In this document: piece after piece, positions 40,101 through 52,100 of the stretch
Numbering within the stretch: position 1 is the stretch's first letter
Layout of the letters: every line of letters starts with the position of its first letter
DNA from: Tretioscincus oriximinensis
Lineage: Eukaryota; Chordata; Lepidosauria; Squamata; Gymnophthalmidae
Length of the DNA stretch: 64,000 nucleotides
Assembly: GCA_022410635.1 (NCBI GenBank)
Contig: JAJVDF010000460.1
Coordinates: 1 to 64,000 of the forward strand
Reading direction: 5' to 3'
The notes under the pieces: generated by a model
What the model saw: only the letters and a program-made list of their open reading frames with translations
The model's database searches: none
What the model was told of the DNA's origin: nothing
Position numbers and translations under genes: made by a program

Positions 40101-43100
40101 AAACATTCTTCCTGTTTCTCCAACCATGAAGCAGGATCTACACATCTGTTCTGGTAGCTAGTAGTAGTCATAGCCTCCATGAATTTGTCTTATTCTTAAA
40201 GCTCTCCAGGCTGATAGCTGTACTCTTAACTTTTCTGACGATTCCTTAAAAGTAAGTTGTCGCTTATTCTTCTAATGATAAATTCCATAGACCAGGGGTC
40301 AGCAAACTGTGGCCCACGGGCCACATGCGGCCTGCCGAGGACATTTATCCGGCCTGTAAGATGTTGTTGTCGCCGCCATCTGTCCTGTTTTACAGCCAAC
40401 TAGTGCTGGGCTCACAATAACACACCCCTTGCCCTTTCAATAGCGCATGCACACAATGTGCAGTCCGGCTCTCCAACGGTCTGAGGAACAGTGAACTGGC
40501 CCTCTGTTTAAAAAGTTTGAGGATCCCTGCCATAGACTGATTACTATCTGAGCGAAAATATACTTCTTTGTCCCCATTGTTAGGGTTGCAGCAATATACG
40601 TGGGAGTGAAGTGGCATAAATGAATGATGGATTTGACTCAGGGCTGGGGTTACAAAAGTGTCACTGCAGCCAAGGCTGCAGTTCATGTATATAGGCAAGA
40701 TAACATAAGTCATTTGGACTGCTTAAAACACAGGCTACTGAGCCATCCCATAGTCACTGCTCTCTGGGTCTCACTTCAGTGCTGTTATTAGAAATTTATT
40801 GTTAGTAGACTGTGTGTCTTACTAACTTCACATTGGAACAATTTATAAATGTAGGCTGCCCTGAAAAGCACAATCATATTTCTGCACGGGGACTGTTATT
40901 TTGGATAGGCCAGCCCTCAAATGTGAATTTTGATCAGACATTACTCAGAAAAGTGATAATTAAGTTCAAACAGATTTCATTCATTCTAGCTACCCACAGG
41001 TTGGGTCTGGAGGCAAAAGAAAGAAGTACAAAATACATTCAGTTAATATTTTTCAAGACACAAATACACTACAGATTTTCTTCAAAGCAATTTGCCATAA
41101 GCTTCTGGCTTAATTACTAGGAGGAACAAGCTTTTGCATATAAACAAACAATTCGGTGTAAAAAAAGATAAACAAAAGGCCAGACAATTGTACCTTTTGA
41201 TAGATAGCACAATTCAAGGTTTTGCTGAAGAGAACAAGACTGCAATTTCTTTGCTTCTTCAAGTGCACTTGTATACCAAGCTTTTTTTCTTTTGCAAACA
41301 TTTGCCTATAGGAAATATATGCATATAATTATTAATATTATTCATCAACAGTAGTATGCTTTCTCTAAAACCAAACATTGGTTGAAAAATATTTTCTATG
41401 AAAACATCACTTAAGTTGCATGAATAAAAGCAGAATCCAAACTTCAGTCTAATATGAAGATGGGCTTCACATAGGGTTGCCATACGTCCCGGTAAACCGG
41501 GACAATCCCGGTTTGGGGGACTAAAATATAGTCCCCTCTGGGTTTTAAGCTAAAATCCCGGCTTTTTACATTCCCTGATGCTGCATCAGGGAATGTAAAA
41601 AGGCGGGATTTTAAAGGAAAAGCAGCCGTCAGAGGTGACGGCTGCAGCGTGCACAACGCTTTCCGGGGTCCTGGGAGGATCCTCGGAGCGCGCCGTAGCT
41701 GCTCCTTGGCTGGAGGCGTGGTTTCACTCTACTCTCGCTGCCAACTCGCCTCTAGCAGAGGAGAAATGCCTGGGTTTGTGACAGGAGGGCAGCTCTGTTC
41801 TCCTCTCACAAACCCAAGCGTTTTTGCTCCGCTGCTGCAGGCGAGTTGGCGGCGAGAGCAGGGCGAAACCCCGCCACCAGCTGAGGAGCAGCTACGTACG
41901 CGCATGCACACAAATGCTTGTAGTGAGAGCAGAAGAGAGATTCTGCCTGTCTTTACAAGCATTGGTATGTGCGCATGCGCGCACGCGCATGCGTTCATGT
42001 GTGTGCACATGCGTGCATGCACCCAACCACACCACCCCCATCCCAGTTTTGGGCTGCCAAAATATGGCAACCCTAGCTTCACAGCATGTTTGGAACACGT
42101 CCATTGCATTGACAGAAAGCTTATTTGGTAGCTCTTCTGCAAATAGCATCCAAAGCAGCATACATCCAAGGAATGGGAGGTGACTTAAGCCTTCATAAAA
42201 AGGAATGAAAGTTGCCTAATTTTTGCCATGTGATGCTGGCATCAGCTATACTTAAGCAAAATAGATGTGATACAAATACATCTGTTTGGAATGTGATCAA
42301 AGGTACACTGCTGTTGATATTGTAATTACTGTTGAGAAAAAGACCTGCTCATATGGTTGCCAAGTTGTTAAAACTGTAATTTCTAGTAAAAGTGGGGGTG
42401 AAGCACTTTAGAGATTAACAAAAAAAATAGGCAGCATGAGCTTTCATAGGCTTTCTTAAAAGTTCATACTACAACTATTTTTCATCTCTGTTAGTATCTA
42501 AGATGCTACCAGACCTACTTTCTTATTGATCCAGATTAGCTACTTCTTTGGAATCATATACTCTTCCACATGATCATGAGACAAATTCTAATTCCACATT
42601 TACCTGGCCTATCATAATAATTATTTATTTGTTTGTACTTGAATCCTGCCCTATACCAGAAGGTCCCAGGACAGCCAACCATAGGGTGGCGCACATAGCT
42701 TTTGTTGCTTTCTCCACAACAGACACATTGTGAAATAGGTGGGGCTGAGAGAGTTCTAAAGAACTGTGATTGGCCCAAGGTCACCCAGCTGGCTTTCATG
42801 GAAGAGTGGGGAATCGAACCAGGAGACTACTAGGTATGAGTCCAACACTCTAACCACTGCACCAAACTGTTTAGGGTATGGTTCTCCATATTTGGATATG
42901 CAATCCACCCCAAGGATGGAAGTTCCATGGGAAGTTCCAAACTTTGGTGTGATATATCAGTTCATGGATATGCACCTTGCTCTGCTATCACAATGTTTTC
43001 CTTGTGGCATGCTGAACCATAGAGACATTTCATCCCTAGTGCACAGTGTATTTCAATACTGAAGTCTACTGAAGACTTCAATACTGAAGTCTGTTGGACT

Positions 43101-46100
43101 AACATGCCATTTTGATCGCTCTATACCAATCTAAGCTGCAGCATGTGCAGATGAAGCATATTTAAAAAGGGGGTGCCTCTCTTACTCAGTGCCAGTATGC
43201 ATAAAAAGGTCCCTAGGCCCTTCCCAATACATCCCAAAGTTGTATGAGGAAAGAATCAAGGTGTCTTTATTACACATTGTTCCATACCTTTTTAACAATG
43301 TCTGCTGTCAATCTAATGTAGCTTATACTTTGTGTAGCCAACACGTTTTGAGAAAGGAAATATTATTCTGTTTTATACTTGATCACCAAATAATACACTG
43401 TTGTTTGCAGTTTTTAGGATTGATTGAGCTGAAATAAAATGTTAATGCCAAGAGGATTTTTTTTTAAAAAAATGATGAAAAGCCGCAGTTCTTAATTATT
43501 CTGTCCAATCACATAAGGTATATGATGAAAGATAGTTAAGTTTAGAGCANTGTTTTCATGTTATGGAATTAAAAAAAATTAACAAAAAAAAGTCCTTAGC
43601 TTGTTGCTAGGCACCAATAAGTAAGCTCAACATGTAATCCCTGCTTATGCAGAAATAGTTACATTCTTCTTAATAATGAAGAGAACTGATTAGAAGTTAT
43701 TTATATTTCTTTTATTTCCTATTCTCTTGTTAGCAGTCTATTTATGGAAGCACAGTTTGCCGTGTGGTCATTACCTCTGTATGAGTGTAGGAAGCAGGCA
43801 GCCAAGCGTCACACCCAGGCCTCCATGAACAAAAAAGGTATCAGTGTATTCAGTGCTTTTTTTCCAGAAAAAAAGGTGCCGGTACTAACGCCACACACCC
43901 CTTGCCTGCGGCTAACACAGCAGTACCGGCACCTTTTATTTAGGCGGGGGGAGGGGCGGGGGGAGAGGCGGGGGAGCAGCCGCCGCCGCTCANTCTTGCG
44001 CCCCCCGCNGCTNCCGCCCNNNCCCNCGCCCCCCCCCNCTGCTNCNNCNNCCNCCCCCGCTAACTCCGCCCCCCTCCCCACCTAAATAAAAGGTGCCGGA
44101 ACTGCGTTCCGGCGCGTTCCCTCACAAAAAAAGCCCTGAGTGTATTACACTAAGAGAAAATTGTGTAACACTCTAGTTGCTTTGCACAGATTACCTGGGT
44201 GAAAAAAGCCATAGTCTTTTAAAGTTAACTATTCCCTCAATAAAAGGTACACTGGCATAGTGTAGGTTGCCAGCACTTGAAGCAAGGGGAAGGCAGCCCT
44301 GGCGTTTCCACTTCTCAAGGCTGCTACTGACCTCCAAAGCTGGGTAGCAGAGAGGGCAGCTGGTTAGAAGTGGGATAGCTAGTGGAGGGGTCAGCACTGT
44401 TTCCCTCCTCCTCCATTATATGCTTCCAGGGCTCTTTTCTGCTGCTAAGCCTAGATGTATTCTATATAGAATGTTTGAACATTGGGTGATTTTTGTGTGT
44501 GAGGGATAGGGTATGCTATTTTTATATATTTATTTATATTTCTTGTTTTAAAAATGCACTCCTAAGAATGTTGAGCCCGGACCAACTGCTGCTATGCCCC
44601 TCCCCTTTACGCACATTGTGGCACTAGAGAAGTCTTGTGCTTCAATAAACCATGGGAGGTTTCTGCAGAAATTGTGTAAAATTCAGTGAGGAACACATTT
44701 AGAAGAAGAAGGAGAAGGAGAAGGAGAAGAAGTTAGAAGAAGGAGAAGAAGGAGAAGAAGGAGGAGGAGGTTCTTATACCCCGCTTTTCTCACCTTACAG
44801 AGGGACTCAAAGCGGCTTACAAGGGTATTTTGCCCGAAGGCTGACATTCTATATTCCCCACCAGGCTGTGGTGGTTCCCATGTATCTACTTGTAGTCAGT
44901 TGCAATTTCTTGCAATTCATGCTTTTGAATAGCTGGTTTGGCTAGAGCTACAGGCTAGTGGAAGGTGCTCACCCCTCCCCACTTCCGACACAGGGCTTTG
45001 TTTTCTGTCTGTTTTGTGGGACTATCAACACATTGGCACATACATTTGGATTACAAAACAAGGTGTCATCCACAATTTCTTCAGCAGAACAAAGTGCACA
45101 TAATAGATAAACCCCATATATATTGGTAACACACCTTTAAAAAAAATCACAGTGATTAATATATAAATATATATGTTAATAGAAATTTAAATATCATTTT
45201 CTGATAATACTGACAAGTAGGAAATTCATTTCTTAAGCCGTGGTTACATACTTGCTTTTAAATCAGTCCTGAAGAACGAGAATGAGAAAAAAAGGGGTGG
45301 GGGGTCAGATTTCCAGTTCTTCTCTCCTGGACTGGTTTTATAAGCTCTGTAGTGTTGCAGTGGGCACAATTCCAATATTCTAATCATTGTGTGCCACCTT
45401 GTGGCAAAATGTTTAAATATTGTAAAGTTAGTACGTATATTTTTATTGAGTAGTATAACCAATAATCTGATTCTAGGAAATTTAGGCAGAAGTAGAAGGA
45501 TGATAAATCAAATTTATTTTACATCCAATTTCCTCAGCATTTTGTGAAGGAAAATAACCTTACAGACATAAAAAAATCAATAAACCACCAGATCCAGAAT
45601 ATAAGAATTCAAAAGGTTTATAAAAAGAATTAAAAAGAATTTAAACATATTGCTAAACTTGGCTTTCACAATTGGCTTCCACTTGGTTGAGCGGAAAGTT
45701 GCCAACATATCATTAAAAAAAACAAAAACACCAGAGCCAGAGATGATCTAGAAATGAATGGGAACTATCAACCTAAAAACCTGTCCCAACAAACTAATGT
45801 AAAATTTACTTCCTACCTAATTAGCTTTTAATAATTTCTTATTTTAGTGTTACCAAGAAATACAAGGACAATGGTGAGCCAACATAGAGACATTGTTTAT
45901 TTAGCTTTTCTAGAAAACATTTAAATCATATCCCTCAGCAAAAACATTCTCACCAATCTTAGAATAAAATGTTGTATTTCTTTCTGGCTAAATGATTAAG
46001 AAATGGAAGCAAGAGATAAATGTGCATTTTCTGAAAATAAAGTGTTGTAACAAGTGGCGTGTCCCCAGATTATGTGCTAGCACCAGTACTTTTTATTATG

Positions 46101-49100
46101 CAAATGAAGTCAGTGAAATGTATTTTGGCAACTGAAAATGTCAATAGACCATTATTATAAACTGTTGCATAAATAGGTTCATTATAATGTTAGCATCATA
46201 TGTTAGAATATTTGGCTTCTTGGAGGAAGAAAATAGAGGAGGCTTGATTTTCCAGCAGGAACTTTATTAATAGAAATAAGTCCCAATATAAGTCCAGAAG
46301 TTATACGCTAACTTCGGAAATAACTAAAGCGTTGAGAAATGGAAAGCAAAGGGCTATATAGAACATGCAGTGTATAGACTAGCAGACCAATTAATAGTTT
46401 GCCACCGAAGGGGAAATGGGCGGGAAATCTATTTGAAAGCAGGTAAGTGAAAGCGAAAGGGCTAAAAGCAAACTACAACAAGGAATACACTAACATCATA
46501 TGAACTGCCAAGAATAACACCTTCTTCTCACAAGTTCAGTCAAGTAAGGTGAACAAACTGCAAGGGAAAGCCTCCACACTTCTTCTTCCAGCAAGCTTTG
46601 CTTCAGGAGTAGAGCTGCATAACCATGGAGAAGATGACACCAACTATAGCAACATTCAAAGAAATTGAACATTTCTGGACAGAAAATAACAACTGGCAAT
46701 AATAAATCAGGGTAAAACTTGAAGCTTTGCAATAAAGGAGTATGACCTGCAAACAAGCCTTTTTATAAAAGGAAGAAAGAGTAGACTGAATAAGCTGTTT
46801 TCTTTTCCTCTCTAAAACAGCCACAGTAACAAAATATACTAAAGAATCTGCTACGATCGAAATTCTTTTGTGTGGTAGCTTATTCTTGGGGTAACTATGC
46901 ATTCAGTGCCAGACATAGACTAACCAGTTTTTCTGAGATCCAAACTGAGGTAATTAATATTCATGCTAATTTGCATATTCAGGAATATGCAGATCACCGA
47001 CTAGGGTTGCCATACGTCCCGGGAAAGCGGGACAATCCCGGTTTGGGGGACTAAAATATAGTCCCCTCTGGGTTTTAAGATAAAATCCCGGCTTTTTACA
47101 TTCCCCGATGCTGCATCAGGGAATGTAAAAATGCAGGATTTTAAAGGAAAAGGAGCCGTCAGAGCTGACGGCTCCAGCCCGGCAACGCTTTCCGGGGTCC
47201 TGGAGGGAACCTCGGAGCATGCCGTAGCTGCTCCAATGCTGGAGGCAGGGTTTCGCGTCAGGCAAAGTCGCCAACTTGCCTCCAGTGGAGCAAAAACGCC
47301 TGCGTTTGTGACAGGAGGACAGCATTGAAGCAGCTACACATACACGCACACGCACACGCGCACATGGACGCTTGTGGTGAGACAGGCAAAAGAGAGGTTT
47401 TGCCTGTCTCACTATAAGCGTCCGTATGTGTGCGCGCATGCATGCACCTCCACCCCGCCCCCATCTTGGTTTGGGGCTGCCAAAATATGGCAGCTCTATC
47501 ACCGACCACTATGCATAACCTTCCAAAATCTCTGCCCAAGAAATCCGCAAGGCAGCAGATAATTTTTTGAAGCACGAGAGAATTTTAGAAGTATGTGAGA
47601 AATTTGCATATTTTTTTTTACTGATAGGAGGGTGCCTTCAGGAGCTGGCCCCGGTTGCCAGAGCCCCCTAGTGGTGGTGCAGTGATTTGGAATCTTGGTA
47701 TTGGCAATGCCTGTTTTATTAATAGTATGAATATGCCTACACTCTTAATTGCCTTTCTCATATTTAGTTGTGATTGTGTTTGGAAGATTATAACTTATGC
47801 CAGAGTTCTAAAGGAACATCAATCATTTATGAATATACAGTACGAGCTATTTCAAAGACTCTGAAGACTGTGATATATTACTTGCTGCTGAAGATCAAAT
47901 TATTGTGAAATGTACTCAAGGAACTGCTTGTTAATTTACATTTGATGTATTTCAGTTATGGAATATTTCAGGTTTGTGATGACTAATGGTGCAAAGATAT
48001 TTCTTCTTTATTTAATGCATTTTAAACGAAATGTTTTGCTGTCTTTTAGTAATATGACCAGTTGTTCATCTGTTTTATCTTTGACTAGTAGAGGCCCGCC
48101 AAAAAATTGTGAGTTTCACCTCCCCCCTACCCCAATCCCCTCCCCATTGATTCCTGTAGATGGCTAGGCCAGACAGCAATAAACGGTGTTGAGGGAAGAG
48201 GAGCGCTCCCGCATACCGGAAGTGGACAGAAGTTCCAGTGTATTAGTAATCTAGTAGCCTTTTAGTAATCTAAGATAGAGATGTAATCATGCAGAAATAT
48301 AAGATTTTATAGCATGTCCTGAAAAAGGTTAAAATACTAATGTCAAGGTTAAACTCATCTTGCAGTTGTATTGATTACTGGATTTCAGACAAGCAAAAGG
48401 TCTTCTAATATTCCCAATAACTTTTTAGAGCACAGCAAGATTCCAAGACACACAAGAATTTGAAAAAATGCAGTTAGATTGCAGCATTGACCTTTACTAC
48501 TTTACACCACAATTATAATTCATTTTATGAACAGTATACATATTATATGAGACCATCAGTCTTCAAAGATGACATGAGGAATTATGTTCTTCATCGTGTT
48601 ACTATGGTGTTAATTGAACAGCATACTGAACTTTTTTTAAAATGACACAATGAAGGTGAAATTCATTAAATAAATGTTCCCATTTATTTATTTAAAATTA
48701 TATCCCATCTTTCACCAATGGTCCCCCTTCCACTTAAAGCATTTATTTTATGAGGCATTTATAGGATTTAGCATTCCAAGCATATAATCCTATCATTTGG
48801 GGGGGGGGGGGGCAGGCATTCTCTTTTCACCTGTGAATTCCAAGTCTTTTGACTCTCTACTGCTACCAGTGGTAAAAAAAATATGTATATATAGTGTTTC
48901 TGGCCTCATTCAGACAAGATCTTTCTTACACTAAGGTAGTTATATCAGAAAAGATCTGCCTCACATTCTCATACAGTTCTAGCCAGTACTTCTGTCATGA
49001 GTACATGACATAATATGTATATAATGAATGTATAAAGTTGTGGTAATATATATGTAAATAATTCTGAGGTGAGCTTCAGGTTTTGGAACAGCATTGTAAA

Positions 49101-52100
49101 AACAACCAATGAACTGTAAGCTATGAACCTGGTCAGCTGGGATTGGCCAGCAAGATGTATAAATAGAGGGACTTGCTGGGGCAGTCTTCACTGCTGACCA
49201 GACTAAGACGGAGAGCTGAGCTGAGCTGAATAAACACTTTCATCATGAATAAACCTCTACCATCACAACTTCTATGCTGATTTCATAACAGGTTCCACCA
49301 TGTCCTTGTTAAAAGACCTCCATATGGTATACTCTTGCAGGAGAAGACAAAAGCTCTTGCAAGATTCAAGATAAGACATGCATTCTATTGTAGGCTGACC
49401 AGATGATTCCTTTTTTGGGGGGGGGTTGAAAACCCGTTTTGGTGGTGCCACCCGTTTTTTCCTGAGGAAAAAAAAACCCNAAAAAAATCTTTTTTTGAAA
49501 AATATTTCCTCAGAAAAAACTGGGAGGGCCCCCAAAATGGGGTTTTCAAACCCCCCCCCCAAAAAAGGGGTCATCTGCTCAGCCTAGTTTAGGAAACTAC
49601 ACATTCAACATGCTGAGAAGTTCCAAGATATGTAATGTGTTGGGAATACAGCTTTACATTCAGTTCATCAGCTTCTCGCTGCAGTATTGCAGGCAGGGCC
49701 ATATTTAGGCAAAATATAGATACCAGTAGTACTAAGAAGTTATTATTATTTTTTATTGCTTTTATTATTATAAAACCCAAAGTAGCTGAGGGAAATGGGG
49801 GAGTAAAATAAATAAAGTAAATATATAAGTAAGTTAGTAAATTATAGCCCAAGGGCAAAATACAGACTAAATCTGACCCAGATTGCAGGATATTACATGT
49901 ACATGAGGGAAGAGTTACAATTAAGTTATTTTGGAATTAAAGGAATCAACTAAAATAAACAGTTTGTCTGGATGGGGCCTGAGTATTGCTAAATAAACAC
50001 AGTAGCATGCTTGACCTGATCAGAACAGAATTAGGAAGGAATTATATCTTGGCAGTTAATGCTCCCATTTGATCTCTGTGTGAATGTAGTATGACACCTA
50101 CTGCTAAGTTCTGTTGGTCCCACTCATTCCTGCATTTGTAGGAATACTACTGGCAATTTAAAACATTCCAACCAATTAAATTGATTAAAATGTACAAGTA
50201 CATCGGGAACACATAAGAAAATAAGAGGAGCCCTCTTAATTAGGCCACAGCTAGGGTTGCCATACGTCCCGGTAAACCGGGACAATCACGGTTTTAGGGA
50301 CAATTTTACTGTCCCGGCTGGATTAAGAAAAAAGGTTTTAAAGTCCCGGGTTGCAGCTANNNNNNNNNNNNNNNNNNNNNNNNNNNNNNNNNNNNNNNNN
50401 NNNNNNNNNNNNNNNNNNNNNNNNNNNNNNNNNNNNNNNNNNNNNNNNNNNNNNGCACACCCCACCCCACCCCCGTCCCGGTTTTGGGTTGCCATAATAT
50501 AGCAACCCTAGCCACAGCCCATCTAGTCCAGCATTTTGTCTTACACAGTGGTCCATCAATTCTACCTTGGTACTCTCAAGCAGAAGAAAGTAAAGTTTTT
50601 ACCTGTTCTTGATTCCCTGCAAATAGTATTTCTGGAATACTGCTTATTGCCCCATCCTAAGAGCTATTGATACATTTGACTTCTATGAAATTGTCTAATC
50701 CTTGACTTTTATAAACTTGTCTAATCATTTCTAAACACAATTTGTCTTTTATTTTAAAATCTGTTGTTTGGTGATTTCAAAAATGTGAATGTTCCGGGTG
50801 ACTTGAAGACAAAGAAAATTTAACACCCACAGGCTAATTTTAAAAACAAATATTGACATTTGTGAAACACTTGTTCTTTGTATTGAATAACTCTGTGAAT
50901 AACACTGTGAGGTTTCACCTATTTGTTAAGTGAACTTTGACTCCCCATTTTGAAAAGTTGTATCACACAGTGAAAAAACTGCACTGCGTGAGTAATTGCT
51001 GCCTATTGAAATCTAGCAGATAGGGGGAATCGTGATTGCCTCTGGTTCCCTTAGCATGATTTCCCAGCAGTTCCTGGAGACAAAGCTGTGTTATAAACAG
51101 ATAATTGCATCAAAAAGTCTCCATGGGAACTATATCTCAACTTGCATTAAATAACAGACTGCCTTGCTTATGAAACATAGTGCCACTTCTTAATAGCTGA
51201 ATAGCATCACCTTGTGTTCAGATACCATATGAATCACCATGAGCTCTACCGTTGATATTTATCCTTTCTTCCTTAGAAAGGTGGAGTGTTTAGTTCAGTG
51301 TAAAAGAAATTAGAAGTCTATGAGCTTATGTTCCAAGCAATGTAGGTTCATAAACTATAAAAATTTTGAGGCCTCTTTAATTTGTTCAGACTGCCCAGGT
51401 ACATCTGGGCAGGCCTCTGTGTGAGACAGAATGCTGGACTTGATGGGCTGTGGCCTTATCCAGTATGGCTCTTCTTAAGTTTTTATGTTCTAATTAATAA
51501 TTGAGCAGGCTTTTGCATAAAATTTTTTTGTATACTTCTTCATTCTAAAACACTTTGTGAATATCAGCTTTTATACTTTTCTGTATTTCAGATAATGATA
51601 CAGAAAATGCCTTATAATAGACATCAATCAGTTCTATAAGAAATGATTGTCCTTGACTTTAATAAAGATAGAAAACAATAATAGATTTGCAACATCCCAT
51701 AAAAAGGAAGCAGGGCAACCACAGAATGAAAGAAGAAAAGATTATGGAATTTAAAAGATCAATTTGAAGAGATAAGATTGTATATTGATAAGCAGACATT
51801 TGAAGTAGAAATGGCAAAACTAAGGGGGGATTTAAAGGCATTTTATCAAACTACTAAATGATTGACAGGAGATTTAGCTACAGAAGAAAGTATTCAATAA
51901 ATAAGACAAACTCTTGCTCTCATCAGAAGAGCAAAAGCAAAGATATGAGAAACATTTTTGTGTCACACCAAAACCAACATTTAGCTTTGATAACAGAAAA
52001 ATGGTAAAAAATTGACATTTACTCTTTGAAAATCATTGCTGAAATCTGAATATGAAGTAAAATAATATCACAGCAGAGCTGTTAAATACAAGTGGCAAAA

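Larger units (their letters stand above)
38501..41193. other. ZCWPW2: ZCWPW2 intron 3 (between exons 3 and 4)
   Basis: 2.7 kb, GTACAA donor and TATTTTTAG acceptor. Carries CR1 fragments, a palindromic MITE and a Charlie-type hAT listed separately. 38560-39420 and 40740-41190 hold nothing else supported. Confidence 0.7.
50208..50730 (-). mobile_element. CR1 LINE 3' fragment split by a hAT element
   Basis: CR1 begins with ACACATAAGAAAATAAGAGG and AATTAGGCCACAGC, then breaks at the hAT insertion. It resumes at 50511 with GCCACAGCCCATCTAGTCCA, followed by CACAGTGGTCCATCAATTCT and the Leu-rich UTR blocks. The two halves join perfectly once the insert and one duplication copy are removed. Confidence 0.88.

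Noticed and set aside
40817..40862. Possible extra ZCWPW2 exon with CTTTTCAG acceptor and GTAAGA donor in intron 3
   Set aside because: Good splice signals, but it enters with two bases and leaves in phase 0, which breaks the exon 3 to exon 4 join, and the peptide does not resemble the family.
41649..42183. Overlapping 119-160 codon frames inside the 41.5 kb hAT
   Set aside because: Not transposase-like. They arise from CA/TG alternation and duplicated blocks in a non-autonomous element.
43053..43095. Direct repeat TTCAATACTGAAGTCT twice in 26 bases as a regulatory array
   Set aside because: Only two units, no further structure; likely a local slippage duplication.
48088..48250. CTAGTAGAGGCCCG-type segment as a Helitron or other element
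   Set aside because: Only weak similarity of the ends (CTAGTAGAGG / CTAGTAGCC), no duplication and no second copy here.
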